Shown: piece after piece, positions 26,315 to 34,245 of the stretch
Layout of the letters: each line of letters begins with the position of its first letter
How positions within the stretch are numbered: the stretch's first letter is position 1
Source of the DNA: Frankia nepalensis
GTDB taxonomy: Bacteria; Actinomycetota; Actinomycetes; Frankiales; Frankiaceae
Length of the DNA: 54,225 nucleotides
Direction: 5' to 3'
NCBI RefSeq assembly: GCF_016786325.1
Contig: NZ_JADWYU010000197.1
Span: forward strand, 18,485 to 72,709
Notes under the pieces: generated by a model
Told to the model about the DNA's origin: nothing
The model's database searches: none
What the model saw: only the letters and a program-made list of their open reading frames with translations
Made by a program: the position numbers and the translations under genes

Positions 26315-27502
26315 CTATGCCTGGGTGCTCGCCCGGGAGGACACCCAGGCGGCGAACGACTCGATGCCGTCGACGACGGCCTCGAAACGCGGCGAGTGGA
26401 ACAGGTCGAACCCGTGCTGGCTGCCGGGCAACTCGGCATAGACGACCGGGCTCGCCGACACAGCGCGCAGCCGGGCGGCGAAGTCCCGGGCGCTCTCCAC
26501 GGCGACGACGGTGTCCCGGTCGCCGTGGGCCACGAAGAACGGTGGCGCGTCCGGCCGCAGGTAGCCGAGCGGCGAGGAGGGCGCCCGCCAGTCCGGGCCC
26601 GCGTCGTAGTCGCCGTAGTACCCGCCCAGGCAGACGACGGCGGCGGCCGAGGTGTCCGCCGCCTCGAAGCCGGGCTGGTGGGCGGGGTCGCCCGCGGTCA
26701 GCGCGGCCAGCGCCATCAGGTGCGCCCCGGCGGAGCTGCCGGCCACGAAGATCCTCGACGGGTCGGCACCGTACTCGGGGCCGTGTTCGCGTGCCCAGGT
26801 GATCACCTTCTTGGCGTCGACCAGGTGCTCGCGCAGCCCCGCGTCCGGGCGAAGCCGGTAGTTCGCGCTGACGCACACCCAGCCGTGGCCCGCCAGCCGG
26901 TGCAGGAGGGGCAGCGACTGGGTGCTCTTGCGCCCGCCGCGGTAACGCCCGCCGTGGAGATGGATCAGTATCGGGCCGCCGGTCGGGCGGGAACGGCCGT
27001 GATAGACGTCGAGCAGGTTCCTTCGGCCCGCGTCGCCGTACTGAATGTTCTTCACCCGCCGGACGCCTGGCCCGCGGACCGGGAAGGGGCCGAGCAGGAT
27101 CCGGCCCCACCGGCGGCGACGCGGCCCGTTCGGCTTCCGCGTGCCACCCGCGGCCGCGGCGCTGGGGGCGGCACGCCAGCCGGCGCCGAGGCCCTCGCGC
27201 AGCGCGTCCTCGACCACCGGCCGAGCCCGCGCGCCGCGCCAGGCGATGACGGCCACCCCGCAGGCCACCAGCACGGCCCCGCCGAACGTCACCCATCCAC
27301 CGAGCGAGTCGACGTCCCCCGCGCCGAACGCCAGCAGCGTCGTGACGAGCAGGTAGGCGAACGCGAGAAACGGCAGCTCGGTGACGGCGACGCTCCACAG
27401 GAACCCAAGTGTGGCGACGCCCGGCGGCCGGCGCGGCGGCGCGAGCGCGACCAGGATCGCGCACCCCACCAGAACGACGGTCACCAGATACCCCACCGGC
27501 AT
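26315..27502 (-). CDS. Membrane-anchored alpha/beta hydrolase (HSL-like esterase)
   Basis: 395 residues from ATG 27502 with GAGGGAGG 6 nt upstream. About three hydrophobic helices occupy residues 1-90 (YLVTVVLVGCAILVALAP, ELPFLAFAYLLVTTLLAFG, VTFGGAVLVACGVAVIAW). The catalytic domain has HLHGGRYRGG (oxyanion-hole HGG, ~180), the nucleophile elbow GSSAG (~253), Asp in HGDRDTVV (~327) and His in GSQHGFD (~364). These form the complete Ser-Asp-His triad of the hormone-sensitive-lipase/esterase group. It is probably an ester hydrolase acting at the membrane. The neighbours give no pathway, and its transcript is separated from the ligase gene by 272 bp. Confidence 0.9.
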   Translation of the reverse strand: MPVGYLVTVVLVGCAILVALAPPRRPPGVATLGFLWSVAVTELPFLAFAYLLVTTLLAFGAGDVDSLGGWVTFGGAVLVACGVAVIAWRGARARPVVEDALREGLGAGWRAAPSAAAAGGTRKPNGPRRRRWGRILLGPFPVRGPGVRRVKNIQYGDAGRRNLLDVYHGRSRPTGGPILIHLHGGRYRGGRKSTQSLPLLHRLAGHGWVCVSANYRLRPDAGLREHLVDAKKVITWAREHGPEYGADPSRIFVAGSSAGAHLMALAALTAGDPAHQPGFEAADTSAAAVVCLGGYYGDYDAGPDWRAPSSPLGYLRPDAPPFFVAHGDRDTVVAVESARDFAARLRAVSASPVVYAELPGSQHGFDLFHSPRFEAVVDGIESFAAWVSSRASTQA

Positions 27503-27774
27503 CGCGCGCCTCCCTCAGGTCGGACGGCTGGCCGGCACCTCGGCTCCGGGGCGTCGCCGTTAAAGTGATATCAGATTATCGCCCGCATGATGCCCCGTTC
27601 GCGACTTCCTCCGGTCCCATGCCGAATGCCGGGTCGTCGCGAGAGGGGCTCGTCGCACGGGCAAGTCCGTACCGGAGCGCCACCTCCCCGCCGCGCCCTG
27701 TCCCGCCTCGCCAGCAGCCGCGAGCAGGTGGCCGTTCCACGTGGCTGAGCGCTGAGCGTCGTGCGTCGAACCGC

Positions 27775-28749
27775 TCACCTGGAGCCGAGGCGGCGGGACG
27801 CCGCCGCGGCCAGATCGCGGCAGGCGACCGCGAGGTCGAGGCCGGCGGCGTGCAGGGCCATGGGCCAGGTGCTGGTGTCGGTCAGGCCGGGGGCGACGTT
27901 GACCTCCAGGAACTGGGCGGTGCCATCGGTGTCGATGATGAAGTCAGCGCGCGACAGGTCGCGCAGACCCAGAACGCGGTGGGCCGTGACAGCGGAAGCG
28001 GCGGCGGCACGCAGCACATCCTGACCAAGACGTGCCGGGATGTGGAAGGCGGTTGCCCCGGGGGTGTACCTGGCCGCGTAGTCATAGACGCCGGAGACTG
28101 GCTGGATCTCGACAGCGGGAAGGGCGACCGGGCCGTCGCCGGTGTCGAGGATGCCGACAGCGATCTCGACCCCGGCGACGGCGCGCTCGATCAACGCCCA
28201 GTCGTGGTAACCGAAGCAGGCCATCAGCGCCTCCGCGAGCTGACCCGGCTCCTCGACGAAGCTGACGCCGAACGCCGATCCACCCGCGCGGGGCTTCACG
28301 ACCAGCGGCAGGCCGAGCCTGGCCACGAGACGGTCGATAAGCGCGGCGGCCCCGAGGTCGTGGAACGCCTCACGGGGGAGAGTCACCGCGGGCGGCGTCG
28401 CGATGCCGGCCGCGCTGGCGGTCGCCTTCGCGGTCGCCTTGTCGAACGCCGCTCGGCAGGCGACGGGCGCGGCGCCCACATACGGCAGGCCGAACAGGTC
28501 AAGGACCTCGCGGATCGTGCCGTCCTCGCCCGAGGCGCCATGCAGGACGGGGATCACGACGTCGGGCCGGGCCGCGGCGAGCGTGGGAAGCGTCGAGCCA
28601 TCGACGTCGCGCAGCTCGGCGTCGATGCCGACGCGTTCCAGTTCGTCGCGCAGCCTGCGTCCCGAGCGCAGGGACACCTCGCGCTCGGGGGAGAGCCCTC
28701 CGGCAAGGACAAGCACACGGCCCAGGTCGGTCACGGTCACGTCCTTCAC
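27775..28749 (-). CDS. ATP-grasp ligase, D-alanine--D-alanine ligase-like
   Basis: 324 residues from GTG 28749, overlapping the aminotransferase stop as GTGA. Family motifs are GGLSPEREVSLRSG (N-terminal Rossmann), LHGASGEDGTI, KPRAGGSAFGVSFV (ATP-grasp glycine loop) and FLEVNVAPGLTDTS (Mg-binding Glu/Asn). Ddl enzymes join two D-amino acids at the expense of ATP for peptidoglycan. Here the gene is coupled to a PLP aminotransferase rather than to murF or alr, and it diverges from canonical EVNTxPG. It may therefore be a paralogue with another amino-acid substrate, making a dipeptide or modified precursor. The housekeeping ddl is expected elsewhere. Confidence 0.85.
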   Translation of the reverse strand: MKDVTVTDLGRVLVLAGGLSPEREVSLRSGRRLRDELERVGIDAELRDVDGSTLPTLAAARPDVVIPVLHGASGEDGTIREVLDLFGLPYVGAAPVACRAAFDKATAKATASAAGIATPPAVTLPREAFHDLGAAALIDRLVARLGLPLVVKPRAGGSAFGVSFVEEPGQLAEALMACFGYHDWALIERAVAGVEIAVGILDTGDGPVALPAVEIQPVSGVYDYAARYTPGATAFHIPARLGQDVLRAAAASAVTAHRVLGLRDLSRADFIIDTDGTAQFLEVNVAPGLTDTSTWPMALHAAGLDLAVACRDLAAAASRRLGSR

Positions 28750-30035
28750 TCGCGGGGAAAGTCGGTGGCAGGGTGAGAAACGAACGTGCGCCGTAGGAGG
28801 ATCTCTGCCCGCAGTACATCGGCGAGTCGTTTCACGCCGTCCTGGATGCGTTCCGGCGGCGGGAAGCAGTACGACAGCCGCATGGCGTTCCGACCCGACC
28901 CGTCGGCGTAGAAGCCGGTGCCGGGGACATAGGCAACCCTCGCGGCGATTGCCCGCGGGAGCATCGCCTTCGCGTCCACGCCGTCCGGCAGCGTCAGCCA
29001 GACGAAGAATCCGCCCTCGGGCCTTGTCCAGGTCGTACCAGGCGGCATCGTCTCGGCGAGGGTCCTCAACATGGCGTCGCGGCGGTCGCGGTACATCTCG
29101 CGAAACGCCTTGATCTGCTCGGGCCAGGGCTGGGTCGCCAGATACCGTTCGACCGCGAGCTGGGTGAACATCGAATGCGACAGGATCGCCGATTCCGCCG
29201 CGAGCACCAGCCGCGCCGCCACGGGCTGAGGCGCGAGTGCCCAGCCCACGCGCATGCCCGGCGCCAGCGTCTTGGAGAACGACCCCAGGTAGACCACGTC
29301 GTCTGGAGCGTCCGCGCGCATTGCCCGCACCGGTTCACCCGCGAACGACAGGAGGCCATACGGGTTGTCCTCCACGACGAGCACGCCTGCCCGCCGGCAG
29401 ATGTCGAGAACCTCGGCGCGACGCGGCGCCGTCAAAGTGATCCCCGCCGGGTTCTGGAAGGTGGGAACGGTGTACAGCAACTTCACCCGCGCACCCTCGA
29501 CGGCCAGCCGGGACAAGGTTTCACGAAGCGCGTCAGGAACCAGGCCGTCATTGTCCATCGAGATATGGACGACCCGCGCCTGGTAGGCCGCGAACGTGTT
29601 GATCGCCGTGACGTAGGTGGGACCCTCGGTCAACACCACGTCGCCAGGATCGATGAACACCCTGGTCAGCAGATCGAGCGCCTGCTGCGAGCCAACCGTC
29701 ACCACCACGTTGTCCGGATGCGCGTCCGCGATGCCCTCCATCGCCATCACGTCGCAGATCCGTGCCCGAAGTTCCGGGTCGCCCTGGGCGGAGCCGTACT
29801 GCAACGCCACCGGGCCCCGGCTCGTCACGAGATCGGCCACAGTCGAGGCGACCGCGTCGAGCGGCAGCGCGTCGACGGCGGGCATGCCACCCGCCAGCGA
29901 GACGATCTCAGGGCGGCTCGCGACCGCGAACAGCGCGCGCACCTCGGAGGCGACCATCCCGGACGCACGGGCGGCGTACGAGTCCCACCAGCGGTCCGTC
30001 GGCTCCGTGCCCCCCGTCCCTTGATCCCGGTTCAC
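28746..30035 (-). CDS. PLP-dependent class I/II aminotransferase (2-aminoadipate/MocR-domain type)
   Basis: 429 residues from GTG 30035; an internal start at the Met of GMVASEVRALF is possible. Fold type I motifs include SLAGGMPAVDALPLD, ALQYGSAQGDPELR, VTVGSQQALDLLTRVF, YTVPTFQNPAGITL, EDNPYGLLSF and the PLP-lysine motif SFSKTLAPGMRVGW. The closest characterised group is LysN/2-aminoadipate and related broad aminotransferases, which move an amino group between an amino acid and a 2-oxo acid. It overlaps the downstream ligase by 4 bp, so the two are made together. One reading is that it supplies the amino acid that the ligase couples. Confidence 0.88.
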   Translation of the reverse strand: MNRDQGTGGTEPTDRWWDSYAARASGMVASEVRALFAVASRPEIVSLAGGMPAVDALPLDAVASTVADLVTSRGPVALQYGSAQGDPELRARICDVMAMEGIADAHPDNVVVTVGSQQALDLLTRVFIDPGDVVLTEGPTYVTAINTFAAYQARVVHISMDNDGLVPDALRETLSRLAVEGARVKLLYTVPTFQNPAGITLTAPRRAEVLDICRRAGVLVVEDNPYGLLSFAGEPVRAMRADAPDDVVYLGSFSKTLAPGMRVGWALAPQPVAARLVLAAESAILSHSMFTQLAVERYLATQPWPEQIKAFREMYRDRRDAMLRTLAETMPPGTTWTRPEGGFFVWLTLPDGVDAKAMLPRAIAARVAYVPGTGFYADGSGRNAMRLSYCFPPPERIQDGVKRLADVLRAEILLRRTFVSHPATDFPRE

Positions 30036-30194
30036 CCGTCCACCCCACCGTCGCTGCCAGTGCGCCGCCGTCCCGTCGTCATCACGACGACACCCGCCGT
30101 GCGCCAGCCAACCAGCCCACCGAGCCCCAACGCCAGCCGATTTGACGACCGGTGCGCCGGTCGAGCTTCCCGATGATCTTCAAGGGGTCGTCCT

Positions 30195-30968
30195 TCAGCG
30201 CGGCGCCTGGTCGGGCTGGGACCACAGGGCGCGGGCGGCATGGATGAGGGCGGCGTTGTCGGCGGCGGGGCGGCCGGCGGGGTCGGTGAGGGTGTCTTCG
30301 AGGCCGATGCGGGTCGGGAGGCCGAGGCGGCCGGCGAGGGCGACCAGTGGCCAGGTGGCGGGGCCCTCGCCGTGGAGCAGGCGGGGGCCGGGCACGCGCA
30401 GGTCGTCGAGCCGGGTCAGGACGGCCGTCGCGGCGTTCTCGGCGTCGGTCGCGGGAGCGTTGATGATCTCCACAAGCAGGCGGGCGCAGTGGCCGGCGAG
30501 ACCGGACGCGGCCAGCGCCTCGGCGTCGGCGACCGACCAGACGCCCGCCTCGACGGCGATCCCGGCGGCCAGAAGCGACTCGACGACCGCCGCGAAGCCG
30601 GGTTCGCTCACGTTCACGGACGCGAAGTCGGGGCGCTCGGCGGGCGGCAACCGCGCCCAGGAGTCGACGGCCGCCTGCCGGGCGCCCGGATCGCCGCCGG
30701 TGATCCACAGTCCGGTGCTGACGCCGACGGGTATGCCCGGGCAGCGCTCCCGCACGGCGCGCACCGCCGGCCCGATGTGCGCCGCGGCGAGCGACTCGGC
30801 GCCGGAATGGTCGCGCGGGTGCAGGTGCACCGCCTCGGCGCCGGCCGCGACCGAGCCCGCCGCGGCGGCGGCCAGTTCGGCCGGCGTGACCGGCACCGCC
30901 GGGTGGTCCGCGCGCCCGCGGCTTCCGTTGAGGCACGCCTTCATGTGTCGGATCCGCACGTCGGCCAT
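30195..30968 (-). CDS. Beta-keto acid cleavage enzyme (BKACE/DUF849, Kce-like)
   Basis: 257 residues from ATG 30968. The TIM-barrel DUF849 signature is present: an N-terminal KACLNGSRG, AVHLHPRD with the two zinc-binding His residues, VSTGLWITGG and GLEDTL with the third ligand Glu. Family enzymes condense a beta-keto acid with acetyl-CoA to give acetoacetate plus a new CoA ester. The prototype Kce acts on 3-keto-5-aminohexanoate in lysine fermentation. Specificity varies widely, so the substrate here is unknown. The gene is divergent from an XRE regulator, the probable controller, with about 300 bp between them. Confidence 0.88.
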   Translation of the reverse strand: MADVRIRHMKACLNGSRGRADHPAVPVTPAELAAAAAGSVAAGAEAVHLHPRDHSGAESLAAAHIGPAVRAVRERCPGIPVGVSTGLWITGGDPGARQAAVDSWARLPPAERPDFASVNVSEPGFAAVVESLLAAGIAVEAGVWSVADAEALAASGLAGHCARLLVEIINAPATDAENAATAVLTRLDDLRVPGPRLLHGEGPATWPLVALAGRLGLPTRIGLEDTLTDPAGRPAADNAALIHAARALWSQPDQAPR

Positions 30969-31269
30969 TGTCCAGTTCGACCGCCGGAGTCCCGCGCGGA
31001 ACGGGACCTGACAGCTACACCGAACGTTTTCGACGATTTCCAGCGAGGGGTCCTCCCGCCCGGGACCGGGCTGTCACCATGATCGCCGGATGCTTGGGGA
31101 AGTGGCGCGGGACGCCGCTTCGCCGCGAACCATATCCCGGAGCAAATGGCGATCATGCAACGGTGACGGTCCCCGGGACCGGCGGGGGGAGCGTCGGAAA
31201 GTACATCGCGCCGAGAGTGGTAGTGGCAGGGCCATGACCGTGCCGCGTCCGGTGACTACCGTCGGACGG
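30969..31269. promoter_or_regulatory. Divergent control region between the DUF849 gene and the XRE regulator
   Basis: It contains a perfect inverted repeat CATGATCGCC (31078-31087) / GGCGATCATG (31148-31157), flanked by GTCAC (31073-31077) and GTGAC (31163-31167). A promoter ATGACC (31234-31239), 17 nt, TACCGT (31257-31262) lies 7 nt ahead of the regulator start. Confidence 0.5.
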
Positions 31270-32121
31270 GTGACCGACAACGAGCTGGGGCTGTTCCTGC
31301 GCCGTCGCCGGGAGGCCGTCAGCCCGGCCGAGGTTGGGCTGCCGACGGGTCATGGCCGGCGCACCCCGGGCCTGCGGCGCTCCGAGCTCGCCACCCTCGC
31401 CGGGGTGAGCGTCGAATACGTGACCCGCCTCGAGCAGGGCCGTGACCGGCGGCCGTCGCCGGAGGTGCTCGCGGCGCTCGCCGACGTCCTGCGCCTCGCC
31501 CCCAACGAGCGCATCCACCTGTACCGGCTCACCAAGGGGGCGAACGGCTTTAGCTGCCTGGGTGACGCGGCGCCGGCGCGGACTCCCCGGTCGACCGTGC
31601 TCGCGCTGCTGCACCGGCTGGAACCAGCGCCGGCCGTGCTGCTCAACCGGGTGACGGACCTCGTCGCGCACACCGCCGGCTACGCGCGCCTGGTCGGCCC
31701 CATCGGCCAGCTTGACGGGAGTCCGCCCAACCTGGCCCGGTTCGTGTTCACCGACCCGCGGGCGCGCGCCGCCTATCCGGACTGGGACCGGGTCGCGGAC
31801 GAGGCCGTCGCGACGCTCAAGGAGGGCCCGTTCCGGGTGAACCGGTTCGTCGCGACGCTCGCCGACGAGCTGACGATCGCGGCCGGGGAGGCCTTCGTCG
31901 GCCGGGTCGAGACGGTGAGCGGTCTGCCGCGGGCCAGTGGCGTCGTCCGACTGGTCCATCCGGAGGCCGGCGAGCTGCGGCTCGCCTACGAGACCCTGGA
32001 GTTGCCCGTCGACGACGACCAGCGCCTGGTCGTCTACCTCCCGGCCGACGAGGCCACCTCCGCGGCGCTGGACTCCCTCACCGGCCGCCGCCCTGGCGCC
32101 CTGCGCGCCGTCTCAGGCTGA
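31270..32121 (+). CDS. XRE-family regulator with MmyB-like ligand-binding domain
   Basis: 283 residues from GTG 31270; ATG 31234 is an alternative that lacks a good Shine-Dalgarno. GTG 31270 is preferred because TACCGT ends 7 nt before it and homologues begin with TDNELGxFLRxRRE. The helix-turn-helix spans residues ~8-72 (RRTPGLRRSELATLAGVSVE, YVTRLEQGRDRRPSPEVLAA). It is followed by the MmyB-like sensor region (~105-270: ALLHRLEPAPAVLLNRVTDL, DPRARAAYPDW). Such regulators repress adjacent enzymes and respond to small, often lipophilic, molecules. The divergent BKACE gene is the likely target. Confidence 0.9.
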   Translation: MTDNELGLFLRRRREAVSPAEVGLPTGHGRRTPGLRRSELATLAGVSVEYVTRLEQGRDRRPSPEVLAALADVLRLAPNERIHLYRLTKGANGFSCLGDAAPARTPRSTVLALLHRLEPAPAVLLNRVTDLVAHTAGYARLVGPIGQLDGSPPNLARFVFTDPRARAAYPDWDRVADEAVATLKEGPFRVNRFVATLADELTIAAGEAFVGRVETVSGLPRASGVVRLVHPEAGELRLAYETLELPVDDDQRLVVYLPADEATSAALDSLTGRRPGALRAVSG

Positions 32122-32165
32122 CGCCGGGGCCGCCGGGAACACGCCGACCTCGGACACCTGCCACG

Positions 32166-32244
32166 CATGATCGGCGATTGTGCCCTCCGGGGGTCGCGAA
32201 CAGGGCGAGATCACGACCCCCGGAGGGCAGAATCGCCGATCATG
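32166..32244. terminator. Long intergenic hairpin element, copy A
   Basis: 31-nt arms (32166-32196 and 32214-32244) pair at 30 of 31 positions around a 17-nt loop. It lies between the convergent XRE and TNT genes, so it can serve as a bidirectional terminator. It is related by sequence, in inverted orientation, to the element at 35757-35831. Confidence 0.85.
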
Positions 32245-32266
32245 GCCGGCGTCGCGGCCGGGTGAC

Positions 32267-32294
32267 GGTTGAGGGTTGAGGGTTGAGGGTTGAG
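32267..32294. repeat. Heptanucleotide tandem repeat (GGTTGAG)4
   Basis: Four perfect copies of GGTTGAG precede the 3' end of the TNT-domain gene. Confidence 0.9.
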
Positions 32295-32303
32295 GGGTGA
32301 GCG

Positions 32304-33029
32304 CTAGATGCCCCGGTTGTCGGTCACGGGCACCTCGGCGAGGTAGCCGTTGTCGAGCAGGTACTGGGTCTGCAGGTTCCCGGCCGAGTCGCACTGCTGG
32401 GACGTCTCGGACCCCGGGATCAGGGCACAGACCACCTGGTACTGAATGCCGTCACCGGGCTGGTCGAACCAGGGGCGGATCCCGCCGGCGTAGACGGTGA
32501 ACCCGCGCAGCACCTGGTAGACGTGGTAGTTGCAGCTGCCCGGGTTCCCGGGGTCGTTCAGATTGGTCGGCGGGAGCGACCGGTCCTCGTAGTCCGTCCC
32601 CTGGGGCGCGAGGAAGCTGCCGGTCGCCCGGCCGAAACGGTCGATCTGCTGGCCGGGGGCGAGCACCAGCGCGGAACGGATCGGCGAGCCGTCCGCGTTG
32701 AGGTAATAGCCATTCTGCGGCGGATACATCCAGAATCCCGGTGTGGCCGGGTACGGGGAGAAGCTCGCCGACGGGTCCCACCACGTGGCCAGGAACTGCC
32801 GCGTCGGCTCATTCCCGGTCCTGTCGTAGTCGCTGACCTGCTCGCCGACCTCGCCGAAGAGCGGGAGTTTCGCCGGCCCCAGGCGAGGATCGTTCTGGAA
32901 AGAGGCGGCCGAGCACTCGTCGAAGGGCACGATCAGCGGCCCGTCGCCAATCGCGGCCCGCGACGGGCCCGCCATGGCGACGAGCAGCCCTCCGGCCGCC
33001 AGTGAGACGAACGTCTTGCGGAAGCGCAC
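32304..33029 (-). CDS. Secreted TNT-domain protein, probable NAD(+) glycohydrolase
   Basis: 241 residues from GTG 33029 with GGAGG 6 nt upstream. A Sec signal peptide (RFRK, then SLAAGGLLVAMAG, cleavage near SRA-AIG) exports it. The mature chain has the tuberculosis-necrotizing-toxin pattern: WMYPPQNGYYLNADGSP, LAPGQQIDRFGRATGSFLAP, DRSLPPTNLN, NYHVYQVL and PWFDQPGDGIQYQ. The conserved Arg, His and Gln (the last equivalent to Q822 of CpnT by motif position) are present. Four Cys could form two disulfides. TNT domains hydrolyse NAD+; in CpnT the domain is the C-terminus of a large channel protein, whereas here it stands alone. No adjacent immunity (IFT-like) gene is recognised, which fits a toxin active only outside the cell. 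Confidence 0.82.
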   Translation of the reverse strand: MRFRKTFVSLAAGGLLVAMAGPSRAAIGDGPLIVPFDECSAASFQNDPRLGPAKLPLFGEVGEQVSDYDRTGNEPTRQFLATWWDPSASFSPYPATPGFWMYPPQNGYYLNADGSPIRSALVLAPGQQIDRFGRATGSFLAPQGTDYEDRSLPPTNLNDPGNPGSCNYHVYQVLRGFTVYAGGIRPWFDQPGDGIQYQVVCALIPGSETSQQCDSAGNLQTQYLLDNGYLAEVPVTDNRGI

Positions 33030-33234
33030 CCGTTCCTCCAGGAGTGATCACGACCGACGTGACGACTCCGGAGAGTAGTTGGATGATCTCCACTTTGGTG
33101 GCGGGGTCGGACTGAGCGCGGTATTCCGCGCGTCGTCGCTTAGGACTGGCCGGGGTTGATGCGGGAGGTATTTCCGTTTCCGTTCGGAGCGGCCAGAAAC
33201 GCTGCCGGGGCGCTGTTCCGCTCGGAGCCGCCGT

Positions 33235-34245
33235 TCATGGAGACAGGTCATCTCCCGGCCGGGAGGTGAGCGCGGCCGGGCCTTCGTGATCCTCCTTGAT
33301 GAGCACACCGGAGGTGCCGGCCGCCCGCATGGATTCCGTCAGAGCGAGGATGCGGGCGACCGCCGCGGGGATGTCGACGCCGCGGGCGTGGATGTTGGAG
33401 ATGAGGTTGCGGTCGGCATCGGTGTGGCCCGGGCGGGGGCGCCAGGCGACGTAGGCCGAAAGGCTCTCGGCGGTGACCAGACCGGGGCGTTCGCCGATGA
33501 GCAGGACGACGGCGGCGGGGTCGAGGAGCTCACCGATCTCGTTGAGGAGGCCGACGCGGGCGTTGCGGACGGCGAAGACCTGGCCGACGCTCCGGCCCGC
33601 CTCGCGGGCGGTGTCGAGCAGGGCGGGCAGCAGCTTGGGCACCTGCGCGTCGACGGCCGCGACCGACAGGCCGTCGCCGACGACGACCTGAAGGTCCGCG
33701 CCGCGCGGGCAGCGGCGGGTGACCTCGGCCCGGCCCTCGGGCGAGAGCGCGCGGCCGAGGTCGGGGCGGCGCAGGTAGGTGGCCCGGTCGGCGGCGGCCG
33801 AGTCGACGGCGAACAGGCCGAACTGGTCGACGAGCGGCGCGAGCGGGCCGGATTCCAGGTCGAGCATGGCGTGCACGGCGTCCTGGGCGGCCGCGTGGTC
33901 GGCGCGCAGGGTGAGCTGGTCGGCGGTCCGGTACGACGTGCCCGACCGGCCGAGGAACAGCCTGGCCGGGGTGACGGTCCGCACCCGGTGCTCGAAGTCG
34001 CCCCGGCCGGGGCTTGGGGAAGCGATTGCCGGTTCCGCGGAACCGCCGTCGACCGGGGCCGCCGGCTCGGCGCCGACCAGGGGTATCGGCTCGGCGCCGA
34101 GCAGGACCGCCGGCTCGGCGTCGACGACGGTCGCCGGTTCGGCGCCGCCTCGAATCGCCGGTTCGGTGCCGGCCCAGATCATCGGATTGGCGTCGGCCGG
34201 GGCAGTCGGTTCGGTGTCGGCCGAAAAGTCGGGCACCGCGGTCAC
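33235..34245 (-). CDS. eutC: Ethanolamine ammonia-lyase small subunit
   Basis: 336 residues from GTG 34245, overlapping the eutB stop as GTGA. The conserved EutC core begins near residue 95 (TPARLFLGRSGTSYRTADQL) and includes LRADHAAAQDAVHA, DGLSVAAVDAQVPKLLPALL and VLLIGERPGLVTAESLSAYV. With EutB it forms the adenosylcobalamin-dependent lyase that turns ethanolamine into acetaldehyde and ammonia. The N-terminal ~75 residues are a Glu/Pro/Ala extension of 8-residue repeats (xAEPxxxx) that the family does not need. No reactivating factor EutA and no microcompartment shell genes are visible, in line with a soluble enzyme used for nitrogen or carbon supply. Confidence 0.93.
   Translation of the reverse strand: MTAVPDFSADTEPTAPADANPMIWAGTEPAIRGGAEPATVVDAEPAVLLGAEPIPLVGAEPAAPVDGGSAEPAIASPSPGRGDFEHRVRTVTPARLFLGRSGTSYRTADQLTLRADHAAAQDAVHAMLDLESGPLAPLVDQFGLFAVDSAAADRATYLRRPDLGRALSPEGRAEVTRRCPRGADLQVVVGDGLSVAAVDAQVPKLLPALLDTAREAGRSVGQVFAVRNARVGLLNEIGELLDPAAVVLLIGERPGLVTAESLSAYVAWRPRPGHTDADRNLISNIHARGVDIPAAVARILALTESMRAAGTSGVLIKEDHEGPAALTSRPGDDLSP

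Noticed and set aside
25783..26439. Minus-strand frame of 218 codons containing two similar SLARV-type stretches
   Set aside because: The similarity comes from the two 42-bp DNA hairpin repeats; no protein family fits.
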